63,275 nt of DNA from Verrucomicrobia bacterium UBA6775 (GCA_002453165.1 DKGH01000158.1:1-63275), one strand, 5' to 3'; positions 39,739 to 49,800 are shown, numbered from the stretch's first letter. A program made the numbers and translations. The notes: generated by a model not told the origin, from the sequence alone.

Positions 39739-41343
39739 TTACTTAATTTTCTTCTTATCCTTGGCGGACTTGGCGCGGGCCTCATCATACACCGCGTACA
39801 GGTGAGACTGGGTGGCAACGTACAACACACCGTTCGCCACGACCGGAGTCGAGTAGATTGGTGCGGGAAAATAGGTCTCGCTCAACACCTTCATCTTTGT
39901 GTCTGAGGCCAGCACCACGAAGTCGCCGTCCTCGTCGCCCACATAAACCTTGCCGTCGGCCACTAGTGTGGAACCCCACATGTGCGCCTTCATGTCATAC
40001 ACCCAGTGTAGCTTGCCGGTGTCGGCGTCGAGACAGTGGATGAAGCCAGAAAAGTCACCGACGAACAGCAGGCCGTTGTCCTCGTCGATCGAGACTGTGG
40101 AGATGCTTCGCTTGATTCCCTTGTACGACCAAATCTCGCCGCTCTTGGTAATGTCGCCCTTCTTAGATGGGTCGAGGCAAACCAAGTGGCCGACGCCTTC
40201 GCCGTGCTCGGGGTCCTGGCCGTGCGCCACGTAAACGCGGCCCTTGTAAAACACCGGTGTCGAGTTGATCTCGTTCGGCCCCTCGGCAGCCGGATACTTG
40301 ATAGCCTTGCCGTTTTTGTCCTTCTTGTACTCGGGCGGGTTGGAATCGTACCACCAGATTTTGCGGAGAAAGTCGAGGTCCTCGTCCTCGTCATAAACCG
40401 GCTTCGGTTCGAAGGCGTAGCACCAGCCGTCGCCACCGCCGAAGAAGAGTTGGCCCTTGCCATTGACCACCCCGTAGGAGGGCGAACTCCACTGGCCGTG
40501 GTAAATATTCGGTCCGATTCCGGCGTCGTCTTCACCGAGCAGTTCACCGGTCTTCGCGTCGAGCGCGATGAAGCTTGGGGAGAGCGGGGAGGGGACGTTT
40601 GAGTGCGTCCAGTCCTGCCCGTTGGAGGTGCAGGCGTAGACCATATCGCCAACAACGATTACCGAGCAGTTGGAGGCGTTGTGCGGGAACACGCCCAACT
40701 CGTCCATCATGTCGTAGCGCCAGATAATGTCACCGTCCTTCTTGCCGATCTTGGCCGGAGGCTTGCCGGTATCGAGATGCACGTAGACCGCCTCGTCCTT
40801 GTACGGGCCGTCGTTGCCGTTGGCCAAGCCCTCGGTGTCGAGGCAGAGCACTTCGCAGCGGCTGGTTACCACGTAGATGCGATTGCCCACCACGGTCGGC
40901 GAGGAGAGCAACCCGAGGCTTTCCCAGTCGTTCACCTTGCCGGATTTCAGCTTGGGAATGACCAGTTGCCAGATGAACTCGCCGGTCTTTTCGTCGAGGC
41001 ATAGCATGATGCTGCGGTCGCCCTCGTGTTGTGAGTCGCGTGGCGAATCGTTGTTGGTGCCGACGTAGATCCGGCCGTTGGAGATGGTCGGGTTGCCGTA
41101 GCTTTGTGTTCCCAGCTTGGCCACCCACTTGACGTTTTTCGTTGTCGAGAGATCCACGTCCTCGGTGCCCTGCTTGTAGTCGCCCGGTTCCACCTTGTCC
41201 GGCAGGCCAGTCACGCCCGGTGCGGCCATGTTTCGGCCAAGCGAATTGCCGCCCCACTGCGGCCAGTCGGCAGCCTGTACTGCGGCACTGCCAAGGATGC
41301 CGGCGGTCAGGCCGGTCACGATTGCGATTTTAAGGTTTTTCAT
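39739..41343 (-). CDS. PQQ-type beta-propeller protein (secreted)
   Basis: A 534-residue exported protein. The signal peptide IAIVTGLTAGILGSAAVQA is followed by DWPQWGGN, the usual start of PQQ-like beta-propellers. Repeats of the form GRIYVGTNND, CLDEKTGEFIWQL, NRIYVVTSRCEVLCLD and HCLDADTGKLHWVYDM mark at least six blades. It lacks the extra residues that would show a PQQ-dependent dehydrogenase, so I treat it as a structural or binding propeller. It is the second gene of the minus-strand set and begins 31 bases after the larger propeller protein. Its role in the set is open: a surface sensor, a scaffold, or an enzyme of unknown chemistry. Confidence 0.85.
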   Translation of the reverse strand: MKNLKIAIVTGLTAGILGSAAVQAADWPQWGGNSLGRNMAAPGVTGLPDKVEPGDYKQGTEDVDLSTTKNVKWVAKLGTQSYGNPTISNGRIYVGTNNDSPRDSQHEGDRSIMLCLDEKTGEFIWQLVIPKLKSGKVNDWESLGLLSSPTVVGNRIYVVTSRCEVLCLDTEGLANGNDGPYKDEAVYVHLDTGKPPAKIGKKDGDIIWRYDMMDELGVFPHNASNCSVIVVGDMVYACTSNGQDWTHSNVPSPLSPSFIALDAKTGELLGEDDAGIGPNIYHGQWSSPSYGVVNGKGQLFFGGGDGWCYAFEPKPVYDEDEDLDFLRKIWWYDSNPPEYKKDKNGKAIKYPAAEGPNEINSTPVFYKGRVYVAHGQDPEHGEGVGHLVCLDPSKKGDITKSGEIWSYKGIKRSISTVSIDEDNGLLFVGDFSGFIHCLDADTGKLHWVYDMKAHMWGSTLVADGKVYVGDEDGDFVVLASDTKMKVLSETYFPAPIYSTPVVANGVLYVATQSHLYAVYDEARAKSAKDKKKIK

Positions 41344-41374
41344 GATGATAAAATGGTTTGGGGGATTCAGTGAT

Positions 41375-43684
41375 TTAATTGTTCGGTGTCACTTTCACGT
41401 TGTCGATGTACACCGGCATTTCCTGCGGGGAAAACCCGAACAGGCCAGGCGAGCCGCTCTTGTGCGCGTTGTTGTGCTTAAACTCCACGTTCCACGCATC
41501 CGGCTCGGCCTCATCCCTTGGCCAAGCCTTGGCGCGGATCATGCCGGAGCCATCCTCGTTGACGTCCACACGGGTCTTGAGCGTAAACCACTGGTTGGCT
41601 TTCCAGCGGAAATTCGGCGGTGAACCACGCTCCGGCACCCGGATACGGTCGAGGTTCGAGTTGATCTCCAACTTCTGCTCGTTGCCCTTGAGCACGACAC
41701 AGTAGCGTTGGTTGATGATCCCCACATCGGACATCTTGCGGCGGCGACCATCCGTCAGCACATCAGCCTGGATGGTGTAGTTGCTCATGCTCTGTTCGCC
41801 GATAAATACCGTGGCACGCTGCAATCGTTTGTTGTCGACCGTCTTGCGCAGCGCCTTGGTTCCTTCGCGATCGCGCACCTCAAACTTGAACCGTGCCCCG
41901 ATCCACGGCAGCGGCGGGTAGGCGAACTTCACGCCCTCGTCCACGAGGCTGTCCTCGATCAGGTCGAATCCTTCGAAGTCCTCGCTCAACGGCGGAGCCG
42001 GCAGCACGCGGCCCCGGATCACCCCGCTCAACCCGCCGGCGGTCGCCTTGAAAGCCCCGGCCGAGCTGACCCGATCCTTACCGGCGATGATCTGGCCACC
42101 CTTGAACGAGGCGTTCATGCGGGCCTTAACCTTGGCGGTCGGCGGGATGTACGACTCCCACTTAAGCTTATCGCCGGCGATCTCGTCCACGAGGAAACCG
42201 TTGGCGTCGAGGCGCCGTGCGCGGAACGAGGCCGACTCACCCGGCTCGAGCAAAATCTCCGACGGCACGATCTGCAGTCGGGTCGGCTTGCCCGCCTTGG
42301 GCCATGCCTTGGCCTTGGGCGCCTTGGCCAAGCCCCTGTTGTTGCCCGGCTTGCCGAAGCAGTAAAGTTTCTTGGTCGTCTGCACGTAGACCTTGCCATT
42401 GTAGATGGACGGCGTGGCAAAACAGCGGCCATCCAGCACGGCGTGCGATAAAATCTTGGCCTCGTTTTTGCCCGGCTTGATCACGTAAAACGCGCCGTGT
42501 GTGCCGGTGCCCCCCTTGGCCGCGCCCCCCTCGCCGGCCGGGTTTTCGAGCATCGGCAGATAAATCTTCCCGTCGGCATGCACCGGCGAGGCGTTGCGCT
42601 GCTCGATGCCCAGCTTGATCTTCCAGTTTTCCTTGCCGGTGACGATGTTGACGCTGTGCAGTTCGCCCTTCTCGGCCACGACATAAATCGTGTCATCAAC
42701 GAGGATCGGCGCGCTGGTGGAGGTGGTGATCTTTTGCGACCAAAGCTCGACCTGCTTGCGCTCGACCACGACCGGGTTGGCATCCTTCGGCTGCACTTTT
42801 GGAATCTTCAGGCCAACCATTTGGCCCGGCTCGTACGGCGTGCCGTAGATCGCCGCGGCGATTTCATTGTTGTAGACCACCACCGAGGCGTTGATGCCGG
42901 CCTTGAACAGCGGCACCTGCCAGATCGCCTCACCGGTGCGGGCATTGGCGCAGATCACGCTGCCGTCCCCGGTGGTCGCATAAAAGACGCGTTTGCCATC
43001 GAGCCAGCCGAGGTACGGCGAGGAGAAGCAGCTGTCCTTCGGGCGTCCGCCCGGCTTGGCCGCCCAGACTAGTTCACCGGTCTTTTTGTCGAAGCCGTAA
43101 AAGCGATCCCACGGCGGCCCCTGCGCACCCCAGTTGGCCATGATGCCGCGGGTGATCACGAGGTCGTTGTCGACCACCGGCGTCGCGGTTCGGCCGTTCG
43201 GGAAGGTCATCCGGCCAAGCGCCTCCATCAACGAGTGCTTCCACAAAATCTTGCCGTCCTGCGAAAACGAGGCGAACAAACCCTGCGTGCCCTGGAAAAA
43301 CAGGTTGCCGGTCTCAGGGTCGATCGTCGGGCTCGAGGAGGAGTAGCGCGTGTAAATGATGTCGCTCAGGAAGTCGTTGAACTTGTGCTCCCACAGTTTC
43401 TTGCCGGTCTCGGCGTCCAGGCAGAACACGCCCTCCTGCAAATCCGCGCCCTCGCCGAGGTGGCCGACGATGAACAACTTGCCGTTGGAGATCGTCGGTG
43501 CCGAGCGGCCGGGCAGGTCCACCGTCCACAGCGCGTCCTCGGCCTGAATGCTGTCCGGCAGGTTGGTCTCAAACGAGAGGCCGGATTGGAGCGGCCCGCG
43601 CATGTGCAGCCACCCGTCAACTGGAGCCGCCGAAGCCACTGTGACAGCAGCCAGGCCCAAGAAAGTGATACCCAGTTTTTTCAT
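41375..43684 (-). CDS. PQQ-type beta-propeller protein with LamG-like C-terminal domain
   Basis: A 769-residue exported protein. The start at 43684 yields KKLGITFLGLAAVTVASA as leader; upstream in-frame codons include the palindrome (43704-43716) and are rejected. The propeller covers about residues 20-440 with blades such as GKLFIVGHLGEGAD, CLDAETGKKLWEH, LGWLDGKRVFYATTGDGSVI and GKIYLPMLENP. A middle Ig-like stretch (RLQIVPSEILLEPGESASFR) is followed by a C-terminal LamG/DUF1080-like sandwich (about 560-769) ending PGLFGFSPQEMPVYIDNVKV. It is the first gene of the six-gene set. With the second propeller, it probably forms the secreted part of the system. Confidence 0.82.
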   Translation of the reverse strand: MKKLGITFLGLAAVTVASAAPVDGWLHMRGPLQSGLSFETNLPDSIQAEDALWTVDLPGRSAPTISNGKLFIVGHLGEGADLQEGVFCLDAETGKKLWEHKFNDFLSDIIYTRYSSSSPTIDPETGNLFFQGTQGLFASFSQDGKILWKHSLMEALGRMTFPNGRTATPVVDNDLVITRGIMANWGAQGPPWDRFYGFDKKTGELVWAAKPGGRPKDSCFSSPYLGWLDGKRVFYATTGDGSVICANARTGEAIWQVPLFKAGINASVVVYNNEIAAAIYGTPYEPGQMVGLKIPKVQPKDANPVVVERKQVELWSQKITTSTSAPILVDDTIYVVAEKGELHSVNIVTGKENWKIKLGIEQRNASPVHADGKIYLPMLENPAGEGGAAKGGTGTHGAFYVIKPGKNEAKILSHAVLDGRCFATPSIYNGKVYVQTTKKLYCFGKPGNNRGLAKAPKAKAWPKAGKPTRLQIVPSEILLEPGESASFRARRLDANGFLVDEIAGDKLKWESYIPPTAKVKARMNASFKGGQIIAGKDRVSSAGAFKATAGGLSGVIRGRVLPAPPLSEDFEGFDLIEDSLVDEGVKFAYPPLPWIGARFKFEVRDREGTKALRKTVDNKRLQRATVFIGEQSMSNYTIQADVLTDGRRRKMSDVGIINQRYCVVLKGNEQKLEINSNLDRIRVPERGSPPNFRWKANQWFTLKTRVDVNEDGSGMIRAKAWPRDEAEPDAWNVEFKHNNAHKSGSPGLFGFSPQEMPVYIDNVKVTPNN

Positions 43685-43703
43685 GAGAAATTGGATTTTG
43701 TCC

Positions 43704-43716
43704 CGCTTGGCCAAGC
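43704..43716. repeat. Near-perfect palindrome upstream of the propeller gene
   Basis: CGCTTGGCCAAGC, 20 bases ahead of the start of the six-gene minus-strand set, so it lies in that set's leader or promoter region. Confidence 0.85.
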
Positions 43717-43840
43717 CTAGCCCAACAAGGGTCGAAACACGGAATCGGCCGACAGCCAGACGGCCCAAGATCGTAGTCAACCGCAAGGGCCATGCAACAA
43801 AATAATACTTACACGTATCATTTTTGACGTTCGCCTTACT

Positions 43841-43859
43841 CGCCTGGCCAAGCGCTTGG
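43841..43859. repeat. Palindrome unit plus half-unit downstream of glgC
   Basis: CGCCTGGCCAAGCG with one mismatch, followed by a CGCTTGG half-unit in 12-bp register, 15 bases past the end of glgC. Confidence 0.8.
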
Positions 43860-43873
43860 TTTGTCGTTCTCCC

Positions 43874-45178
43874 CTAAACTATGGTGCCGTCCGGGATTAC
43901 CGCTCCTTTCGGAACAATCGCGATTCCTTCCCGGATGAAGTAGTTTTCCCCGTCAAAATGCTCTGGTTTGCCCTCCGGCGAGATCACGCAGTTGGCCCCG
44001 ATCCGGGCATTCTTGTCGATAATGGCTGACTCAATCCGCGTGTTCTCCCCCACTCCCATCATTGGAATTCCCTTCGCGGCGCTCTCCCGCTTGGACGCCT
44101 CCGTCTCGTAAAAGTCCGCCCCCATCAGCACTGAGCGGTGCACACGGCAGCCGGGCGCTATAAGGCAGCGCACTCCGATCAGGCTTTGGCTGATCCGCGA
44201 GCGGTCGATGATGCATCCGTCCGAGATCACCGCCTGATCGATCGCCGCGCCGTTAATTTTCGACGCCGGCATGAACCGCGGGCGCGTGTAGATCGGTGTC
44301 TCCATCTGGAAAAAATCGAACCTCGGCACCATGTTCACCATGTCGAGGTTTGCCTCGAAAAACGAGCGCATCGTCCCGATGTCCTCCCAGTACCCCTGAT
44401 ACACGTGCGAGTACACGCGGTGCGTATCGATCGCGCGCGGGATAATGTGTTTGCCGAAATCCGTCATCTCGTTGTCCAGCAGCTCAACCAATGTGGCGCG
44501 GTTAAAAACATAGATGCCCATCGATGCCAGATAGTGGTCGCCCCCTGCCGAGAGTCTCTGCTCCGCCACCTGCGCCTCGCCCAGCCGCAGCGAGTCCAGC
44601 AGCTCCGGCGTGGCCGGCTTCTCCACGAACTTTTGAATCCTACCGTCCTTGTCGTTATGCATAATGCCGAACTCGGTCGCCCGCTCGCGATTCACCGGGA
44701 TCGTCGCCACCGTCAACTCCGCCTCCTTCTCAATGTGCGCCGCGATGACATCCCGAAAATCCATCCGGTAAAGCTGGTCCCCGCTCAGGATCAGCAGGTA
44801 CTCAAAATTATTCGTTAGCAGATGGTTCAGGTTTTTGCGCACGGCATCCGCCGTGCCCTGATACCACGAGTCGCTCGTTGGTGTCTGTTCCGCCGCGAGG
44901 ATCTCCACGAACCCTCGAGAGAAATGATCGAACTTGTAAGAGTGCGAAATATGCCGGTGCAGCGAGGCCGAGTTAAACTGCGTGAGCAGGTACACCTGAT
45001 TCAGGCGCGAGTTGATGCAGTTCGAGATCGGGATGTCCACCAGCCGATACTTGCCGGCCAGCGGCACCGCTGGCTTCGAGCGCTCCAACGTCAGCGGGAA
45101 CAACCGCGTCCCCTGCCCGCCCCCCATGACCACGGCCAACACCCGCGCCTTCCCCGCTCTGGTCAATACATCAGACAT
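43874..45178 (-). CDS. glgC: Glucose-1-phosphate adenylyltransferase
   Basis: A 434-residue ADP-glucose pyrophosphorylase, the committed step of glycogen synthesis (ATP + glucose-1-phosphate to ADP-glucose). The N terminus VLAVVMGGGQGTRLFPLT is the nucleotide-binding loop, followed by ERSKPAVPLAGKYRLVDIPI with the conserved Lys and Arg. EILAAEQTP and SDSWYQGTADAVRKNL are typical. The substrate region holds TEFGIMHNDKDGRIQKFVEK. The C-terminal left-handed beta-helix (RIESAIIDKNARIGANCVI) is complete. Length fits the plant- and cyanobacterial-like GlgC group. It is alone in this direction: the propeller set starts 190 bases away and no glgA or glgB is nearby. Confidence 0.96.
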   Translation of the reverse strand: MSDVLTRAGKARVLAVVMGGGQGTRLFPLTLERSKPAVPLAGKYRLVDIPISNCINSRLNQVYLLTQFNSASLHRHISHSYKFDHFSRGFVEILAAEQTPTSDSWYQGTADAVRKNLNHLLTNNFEYLLILSGDQLYRMDFRDVIAAHIEKEAELTVATIPVNRERATEFGIMHNDKDGRIQKFVEKPATPELLDSLRLGEAQVAEQRLSAGGDHYLASMGIYVFNRATLVELLDNEMTDFGKHIIPRAIDTHRVYSHVYQGYWEDIGTMRSFFEANLDMVNMVPRFDFFQMETPIYTRPRFMPASKINGAAIDQAVISDGCIIDRSRISQSLIGVRCLIAPGCRVHRSVLMGADFYETEASKRESAAKGIPMMGVGENTRIESAIIDKNARIGANCVISPEGKPEHFDGENYFIREGIAIVPKGAVIPDGTIV

Positions 45179-45238
45179 TGTTCTTCGATTACTTGGACTT
45201 CCACGTTTGTACGCCCGTTCAACCTCAAGCGCAAGAAT

Positions 45239-45261
45239 GGAGCGGCGAGCCTGCGAGTCCG
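45239..45261. repeat. Half-copy of the 19326 hairpin element
   Basis: It matches the right arm of the hairpin at 19380-19402 at 19 of 23 positions, ending in GCGAGTCCG. The left arm is not present. It lies in the gap between glgC and the DUF1501 gene. Confidence 0.55.
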
Positions 45262-45308
45262 CAAAGGCTCACGGCGGCATAACAGTCCCCGTATATCACG
45301 CGAACTTT

Positions 45309-45337
45309 GAGGGGACAGGAATGTTCCCTCTCCTTTT
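45309..45337. repeat. REP-like element, GGGGACAGGAATGT family
   Basis: GGGGACAGGAATGTTCCC followed by TCTCCTTTT. It is related to the element at 49906-49974 and to a degenerate one near 57904. A perfect palindrome copy begins 8 bases later. Confidence 0.6.
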
Positions 45338-45344
45338 CCGCCCG

Positions 45345-45358
45345 CGCTTGGCCAAGCG
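45345..45358. repeat. Iterated palindrome, perfect, intergenic
   Basis: It sits immediately downstream of the DUF1501 gene (stop at 45364), between that gene and the REP-like element. Confidence 0.95.
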
Positions 45359-45363
45359 TTGCG

Positions 45364-46800
45364 TTAGGCGAAGATGCCTTTGGCGACGTGGCCGTGGACG
45401 TTGGTCAGGCGGCGCTCGATGCCGTTGTGGTAGAAGGTCAGTTTTTTGTGATCGACGCCCATTAGGTGCAGCACGGTGGCGTGGAAGTCGTGCCAGTGCA
45501 CCGGGTTCTCGACCGTTTTCCAGCCGATCTCATCGGTTTGCCCGAAGCTGAACCCGGCCTTCACCCCGCCGCCCGCGAGCCAGCAGGAGAATCCGTATTT
45601 GTTGTGGTCGCGCCCGGGGCCGACCTTGTCTGAGCCGGACTGCGCAAACGGCGTCCGGCCAAACTCGGTAGTGAACAGCACGAGCGTGTCGTCGAGCATC
45701 CCACGCTGTTTGAGATCGCGCAGCAAGCCGGCGATCGGCTTGTCGATCCGGCTAGCCTCGGTGGAGTGGTTGTCCTTCACGTTTTCGTGGGCGTCCCAGC
45801 TGGCACGCGGTGAGCCACCGATCGGGCCGCCGGAGTAAATCTGCACGAACCGCACACCGCGCTCGAGCAGTCGCCGCGCCAGCAGGCAGCGCCGCCCGGC
45901 GTCCCCGGTTTGGCCTTCGCCGAGGCCGTACATGTTGCGGATGTGTTCCGGTTCGCCGTTGATGTCGCTCACCTCTGGCACGGACAACTGCATGCGGGCC
46001 GCCAGTTCATAGCTGCGCATGCGGGCGCTCAGCATCGCGTCAGCCCCGCTGCGGTCGGCGTGGCGCGCATTCAGTTGTTGCAAAAAATCCCGTGCGGCGG
46101 CGTCCGAGCCCTTCGGCTGCTCGATGGCCGGGAAAAGGTCGCGCACAGGGGTCTTGCCGCTGCGCAGCTCGACACCCTGGTGTTGTGACGGCAGAAAGCC
46201 GCTGGTCCAGTTGGACGCTCCGCCGTTCGGGCCACCGCGCCCGTCGCTCAACACGACGAACGCCGGCAACGACTCGGTCTCGCAGCCGAGACCGTATGAC
46301 ACCCAGCTCCCGACCGACGGGAAGCCGTTGAACTCAAAGCCGCTGTTGGCGAAGAACAACGCCGGCGTGTGGTTGGCCGAGTTGGTGGTCATCGAGCGGA
46401 TAAAGGTCATCTCGTCCGCCATCTCAGCGATGTTCGGAAACATGTCCGACAGCCAGATCCCACTCTGGCCGCGTTGCTTGAACGCAAAGTCGCTGCGCCG
46501 CAACAGGCCGACCTGCCCGAAGAAAATGTCGGGCTTCTCGCTTGAGCCAAGCGGCTTGCCGTGGGCCTTGTCCAGCCCGGGTTTGTAGTCGTAAGAGTCG
46601 ATGTGGCTCATGCCGCCGACGAGGCTGATGTGGATCGCTCGCTTGGCCCGGGGCGCGAAGTTCGGAAACGTCGCCTGACCAAGCGCGGCCGCCCGGGCGG
46701 TGGTGTCGCGCGCCAGCAGGCTCGCGAACGCCGTGGCGCCGATGCCCCGGATGCCCCAGTTGAAAAACTCCCGTCGATTCAATGTGCCCAAGTCGTTCAT
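45364..46800 (-). CDS. DUF1501 secreted protein
   Basis: A 478-residue DUF1501 protein. The ATG at 46800 lies one base after the stop of the DUF1549/DUF1553 gene, so translation is coupled; a start 8 codons further up is rejected. The leader LNRREFFNWGIRGIGATAFA has an RR motif, and the leader region ends AAALGQATFPN, a degenerate palindrome. KRAIHISLVGGMSHIDSYDY gives the predicted metal cluster, RLLERGVRFVQIYSGGPIGG and a SWDAHENVKDNH segment are conserved, and DTLVLFTTEFGRTPFAQSG carries TEFGR. This subgroup, with its DUF1553 partner, is very common in Verrucomicrobiota and Planctomycetota. Function is unproven. Confidence 0.93.
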   Translation of the reverse strand: MNDLGTLNRREFFNWGIRGIGATAFASLLARDTTARAAALGQATFPNFAPRAKRAIHISLVGGMSHIDSYDYKPGLDKAHGKPLGSSEKPDIFFGQVGLLRRSDFAFKQRGQSGIWLSDMFPNIAEMADEMTFIRSMTTNSANHTPALFFANSGFEFNGFPSVGSWVSYGLGCETESLPAFVVLSDGRGGPNGGASNWTSGFLPSQHQGVELRSGKTPVRDLFPAIEQPKGSDAAARDFLQQLNARHADRSGADAMLSARMRSYELAARMQLSVPEVSDINGEPEHIRNMYGLGEGQTGDAGRRCLLARRLLERGVRFVQIYSGGPIGGSPRASWDAHENVKDNHSTEASRIDKPIAGLLRDLKQRGMLDDTLVLFTTEFGRTPFAQSGSDKVGPGRDHNKYGFSCWLAGGGVKAGFSFGQTDEIGWKTVENPVHWHDFHATVLHLMGVDHKKLTFYHNGIERRLTNVHGHVAKGIFA

Positions 46801-46801
46801 A

Positions 46802-49800
46802 TCAATTGAGGATGACAAATTCATTGCTGTTAAACAGAGACCGGCAAAGCGTGGTGAGGCCGTACTCCTTGGCCAAGCGCTTGGCCAAGCGCAACTCGTC
46901 GGCGTCCGGTTCGCGCTGGAAGGCGTCTCGAAACACCTGCGTCACCTGCGCGTCGAGGTTGCCCTTGGCATGGGTTGTCACGCGATCGGCCATCGCGCCG
47001 GCCTTGCTCAGGATGAAGTGGTTGTTGAGCAGCGCGAGAGCCTGCAGCGGGGTGGTGGTCACGGCGCGGCGCGGTGCTGTCGTGGAGGGGTCCGGGCAGT
47101 CGAACGTGTCGAGGATCGCGCTGCGCCCGCCCCGTGGACTGAACCGGTAGACCGTGCGTCGGTTGAACTCGTCGCCTTGCGGGTAGATCGGTTCGTAATA
47201 CGTGGTGCCGTTGTTGGGCGTGATGGAGACGTCCCGAAAACCGGGGCCGCCCATCTTCGGGTTGAGCCGGCCGGAGACGGCGAGCACGGCGTCGCGCAAC
47301 GACTCGGCATCGAGCCGCACCGGTGACTTGCGCCACAACAGCCGGTTGTCGGCATCGACCGCGAGCCCGTCCTCCCGAGGCGCGGCGGATTGCCGGTAAG
47401 TGTTCGAGGTGACCATCAGCCGATGCATCGCCTTGAGCCGGAGTCCGTTGTCAGTGAACTCCGCTGTCAGCCAGTCGAGCAACTCCGGGTGGCTTGGGCG
47501 GCCGCCGTTGAAGCCAAAGTCGTTCGGTGTCTCGACGATGCCGGTGCCGAAATGATGATGCCACAGTCGATTGACCAGCACGCGGGGGAACAAAGGATTG
47601 TCCGGGTGTGTCAGCCATCGCGCCAACTGCCTGCGCCGTTCGTTGTCGGATGCGTCCTGCTTGATGCCAAAGTCGCTCTTCAACATCCGCAGCGCCGCGA
47701 CCGCGCCGGGCCGAACGACTTCGCCTTCGTTCATCGCATTGCCGCGTTTCAGTAGCCGCACCGTGCCGGGGTTGCCGCGGGCGGCCACGGTGTAAACCTT
47801 CATCGACGAGCCGTTGCCCAGCGCTCGCTCGCGGCCGGTCAGGTCGGTCAGTTGATCCTTGAGCGCCTTGCGTCTGGCCTGCTGTTTCGCGCCCAGCGCG
47901 GCGGCCAGTTCCGTCTCGCCGACGAACGTCGATTCCACCCCGGCCGAGGCGGCGATTTCGTCCGGCCCAAGTGCTCGGTCGTAAAGCTGGGCACGGTGAA
48001 TTTTGCCGTTTAGGAAATTGTTACCCCCTCCGCGGTGGCGCATGCCGAAGATCATCTGCGAGCTGCCGGCGGGAAAATCGTACCGCCCGGTCTTGTACGG
48101 TTTGCCGTGTGGGAGGCCGTTGCGATAGCCGGTGATCGTGCCGTCCTCGTGGTAGACAATGGCGACGTGCACCGGCTGCTGGTGTGCCTTGTTTTCCTCC
48201 GGTGAGCCGAACGACTTGGTTCGGACAAGGCCGTTGCTGCCGGGCATCCAGCGCCGGGCCTCGCGTTCGGCGAACACGATGGAATCAAAAAACTTACCGT
48301 CGTTGCTCTGCACGCCGATCACGCCGCCGCCCTTTTGATCGAGCGTGCCCAGTTGCACCCACGCCTCGAGTGTCTTCGCCTTCAACGGAGCCGCGAGCGG
48401 AGCCGTCTCGACCCACGCGTCGCTGCCATCGACGACCAGTGCCCCGCCCTGGATCCGGGCATCGCCCTTGGCCACGCCGTGAAGCGAGCCGAGGCTGTCC
48501 TCGAGGCCAGTGTCAAACTCCCACCGAGCCAGAGGCTTCGGCGGCTCCGGTTTGTCTGAGGGGCCACCTTTTTTCCGCTTGGCCAAGGCGACTTCGCGAC
48601 CGCGATTCTCGATCCCGGTAAGCTCTTCGCCCAGCGAGGCAACCTGTTTGCGCAGCGCCTCACGCTGCCGCGTCAGCTCAGGGTCGGAGACTTTGCGCTC
48701 CCCGTGAAACACCCCGGCGATTGTCGAGGTCATCTGGTAATATTCCTTTTGCTGGATGGGATCGAATTTGTGGTTGTGACAGCGCGCGCAGTTGACCGTG
48801 AGACCGACGAACGTCTGCCCGACCGTGCCGATGATCTCCTCGAGTTCATCCTGCCGCGCGGTTTTCTTCATGAACTCGCTGCCGCCCACGACCGTGTTGT
48901 GCAGCCCGGCGACGAGGAAGCCGACCGCCTTTTGCCCGGCTGGGTCACCCGGCTTGAGCACGTCGCCAGCGACCTGCATCCGCACAAACTCGTCGTACGG
49001 CATGTCGTCGTTCAGCGCGCGGATCACCCAGTCGCGATACGGCCAGAGGTTGTTGCGGACGTTGTTCCGCTCGAAACCGTCGCTCTCGCCGAACCGCGCG
49101 AGATCCAGCCAGTGCCGGCCCCAGCGTTCGCCGTAGTGCGGCGAGCTGAGGAGGTCGTCGACCACGCGCCGGTAGGCGGCATCAGTCGGGTTGGCCACGA
49201 ACGCCGCGACCTGCTCCGCCGAGGGAGGCAGGCCGGTCAGGTCAAAATAAAGTCTGCGAATCAACGCTCGCGGATCCGCTGGGTCGCTTGGCATGAGCTT
49301 TTCGGAATCCAGCCGATTGAGGATGAACGCATCGATCGGGTTGGTCACCCAGTCCGGCTGCGAGACCGCCGGTTGGCCGGGGCGCTTCACCGGCTGGAGC
49401 GACCACCAGTCGTACCCGCCGCGCTTGGTCGTGGTGAACTGAAACGGGTCGAGGGTATCCGTCGAACCCCACTTGGCCCCGGCTGCTATCCAGTCGTGCA
49501 GCACCTTTTTCTCCGCTTGGCCAAGCGGCTGATCCGGCGGCATGTCGTCGCCGGACACCTTCTCCCAAAGCAGACTCTCGCCCGGTTTCCCGGCCACCAC
49601 CGCCGGGCCGTGTTTGCCGCCCTTGGCGGCGCCGGCCTGTTGCGACAGGTTCAGCTCGCCCTTGAGGTCGGAGCCGTTGTGACACTCGAGACATTGCCCG
49701 ACGAGGATCGGTGCCACGTCGCGGTCAAACTCCACGGCGGTAGCGGAAAAACCGGCGGTTGACCCGAGCACGGCCAAAATCAACCCCGGCAAAGAATTGC

